Below, one piece after another: positions 35,755 through 36,611 of a stretch of DNA of 36,611 bases. How positions within the stretch are numbered: the first letter of the stretch is position 1; every line of letters starts with the position of its first letter. The notes under the pieces were generated by a model. That model did no database searches, was not told the DNA's origin, and worked only from the letters and a program-made list of their open reading frames with translations. The position numbers were made by a program, and so were the translations under genes. The DNA is from Armatimonadota bacterium (GTDB lineage: Bacteria > Armatimonadota > Fimbriimonadia > Fimbriimonadales > ATM1). The DNA is taken from contig JAJPJR010000019.1 in the NCBI GenBank assembly GCA_021324165.1, positions 1-36,611 on the forward strand, in the 5' to 3' direction.

Positions 35755-36611
35755 ATCCAAAATCCTATATCACACTTCGATCCGCAGTTATCGGTTCTGC
35801 TCTTTAGCCGATGGCCCGGCCGGAAGGTGGGTACCGTGCCTCCGCGGCAGTGGCTGCCGATTCTCCAGCACGGCTGCCCGGGCGGCCGGCCCGATCTGCG
35901 CCTTCTGCGCGCCCAAGGCTTTTGGGAAGCTGCCGCCTTGTGCGGCTCGAACGATCTTTGGGCTGAGGCTGCCCAGGTGGTTTCGGACGCAGCGGCGGCC
36001 GGGTGGAAGCCTTTGGCTCCTGGCTGCGAGGGTTACCCCGTGCGGCTTCACACGGTTCTGGGGCGCTTGGCCCCGCCGCTGATTTGGCTGAAGGGAAGCC
36101 ATCCGGAAATGCGCAGGCTGGCGGCCGTGGTCGGAAGCCGCCGGCTGAGGCCTGCCGAATCGCGCGCTGCGTTTGAGGCGGGCGCGCTGCTTGCGCGGCT
36201 GGGTTTCGGGGTGATCTCAGGCGGGGCGGCAGGGTCGGACAGCATGGGAGTTCTCGGCGCAGTGAGCGCGGGCGGGTTTGGGGCGCATTTTCTGCCGGGC
36301 TCTGCGTGCAGGCGCTCACTTCGCTGCTCGGCTCTGTTTTGCGAATCTCCTTGGTCTCCGCGTTTCGACAGGATCGCCGCCCTGCGCCGGAACCGATGGA
36401 TCTATGCCGCAAGCGAGGCCGCGGTGGTGATCTCGAGCCGGTTGGGTGAAGGAGGAAGCTGGCACGGCGCGGTTGCCGCCCGGCGCGAAAAACTGTCGCG
36501 CGTGCTCATTCATCTGGCTTCGCCCCCAAGCGAGGGCAATGCGGCCTTGGCTAAGCTTGGAATGGAGGCGTTCGAAGACGAAGCCGGCCTGATGCGCGCG
36601 CTGGAGCGCGA
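35755..36611 (+). CDS. dprA: DprA-like DNA-processing protein (runs off the window end)
   Basis: A frame open to the last base, about 285 residues visible. It carries the Rossmann-fold DprA marks: VVGSRRL, VISGGAAGSDSMG and RNRWIYAASEAAVVISSRLGEGGSW. It follows the DprA subgroup whose later motifs read RNxxIYA and GGxWxGA. DprA loads RecA on incoming single-stranded DNA during transformation. The N-terminal sequence QLSVLLFSRWPG belongs to the family but has no ATG, GTG or TTG after 35683. Candidates are TTG 35683, ATC 35755 (7 nt after TATAAT, used here), or a shortened GTG 35836 with AAGGTGG just before it. Start is uncertain; family is fairly secure. Confidence 0.72.
   Translation, partial: MQNPISHFDPQLSVLLFSRWPGRKVGTVPPRQWLPILQHGCPGGRPDLRLLRAQGFWEAAALCGSNDLWAEAAQVVSDAAAAGWKPLAPGCEGYPVRLHTVLGRLAPPLIWLKGSHPEMRRLAAVVGSRRLRPAESRAAFEAGALLARLGFGVISGGAAGSDSMGVLGAVSAGGFGAHFLPGSACRRSLRCSALFCESPWSPRFDRIAALRRNRWIYAASEAAVVISSRLGEGGSWHGAVAARREKLSRVLIHLASPPSEGNAALAKLGMEAFEDEAGLMRALER

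Overview
The window is a gene-dense, moderately GC-rich bacterial chromosome segment with no rRNA, tRNA, CRISPR array or intact insertion sequence that I could see. The gene mix suggests Armatimonadota, probably near Fimbriimonas. It includes a type IV pilus assembly operon with a very large secretin, CcmABCD heme handling linked to S-adenosylhomocysteine recycling, H-X9-DG prepilin-like proteins, GH38 mannosidase, ATP-type PEP carboxykinase and many TTG/GTG starts. This placement is an inference from gene content, not a database result.

Layout. 1-6.0 kb: the end of an MgtC-family membrane protein, pckA, a metallo-beta-lactamase/rhodanese protein divergent from a TauE/SafE exporter (a likely sulfur module), then a small membrane protein, ispE and a nucleotidyltransferase-like protein. 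6.0-11.0 kb (minus strand): ahcY, a SAM methyltransferase, a 110-aa unknown, ccmA, ccmB, ccmC and ccmD in one tightly packed operon, followed by three small proteins. 11.1-18.0 kb: cell-surface polysaccharide genes (O-antigen ligase-like, a GT-C-like membrane protein, two GT2 glycosyltransferases), a PII signal protein and selB. 18.2-19.6 kb: a serine beta-lactamase-family hydrolase, then a terminator. 19.7-27.0 kb (minus strand): a seven-gene type IV pilus operon (ExeA-like ATPase, excisionase-fold HTH protein, pilM, pilN, pilO, pilP-like, pilQ). 27.2-30.0 kb: methylcrotonyl-CoA carboxylase beta subunit, methylglutaconyl-CoA hydratase (leucine breakdown) and a cupin. 30.0-31.9 kb: a visibly AT-richer insert with two secreted proteins of unknown function, bounded on both sides by copies of the cupin gene's 3' end. 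32.0-36.6 kb: an H-X9-DG-type protein and a GH38 alpha-mannosidase, then a divergent DprA-family gene running off the end.

How it fits together. The pilus operon and DprA are both parts that natural transformation uses in other bacteria. The cupin-flanked insert looks like a record of DNA acquisition or rearrangement in such a genome. Many transcription starts carry a TANNNT/TATAAT-like -10 box only 7-9 nt before the start codon, with no Shine-Dalgarno sequence in the right place. This points to widespread leaderless translation.

No gene-free stretch exceeds 300 bases. The longest are the divergent pilus/carboxylase spacer (27020-27220, rich in inverted repeats) and the promoter plus cupin remnant at 31858-32037.
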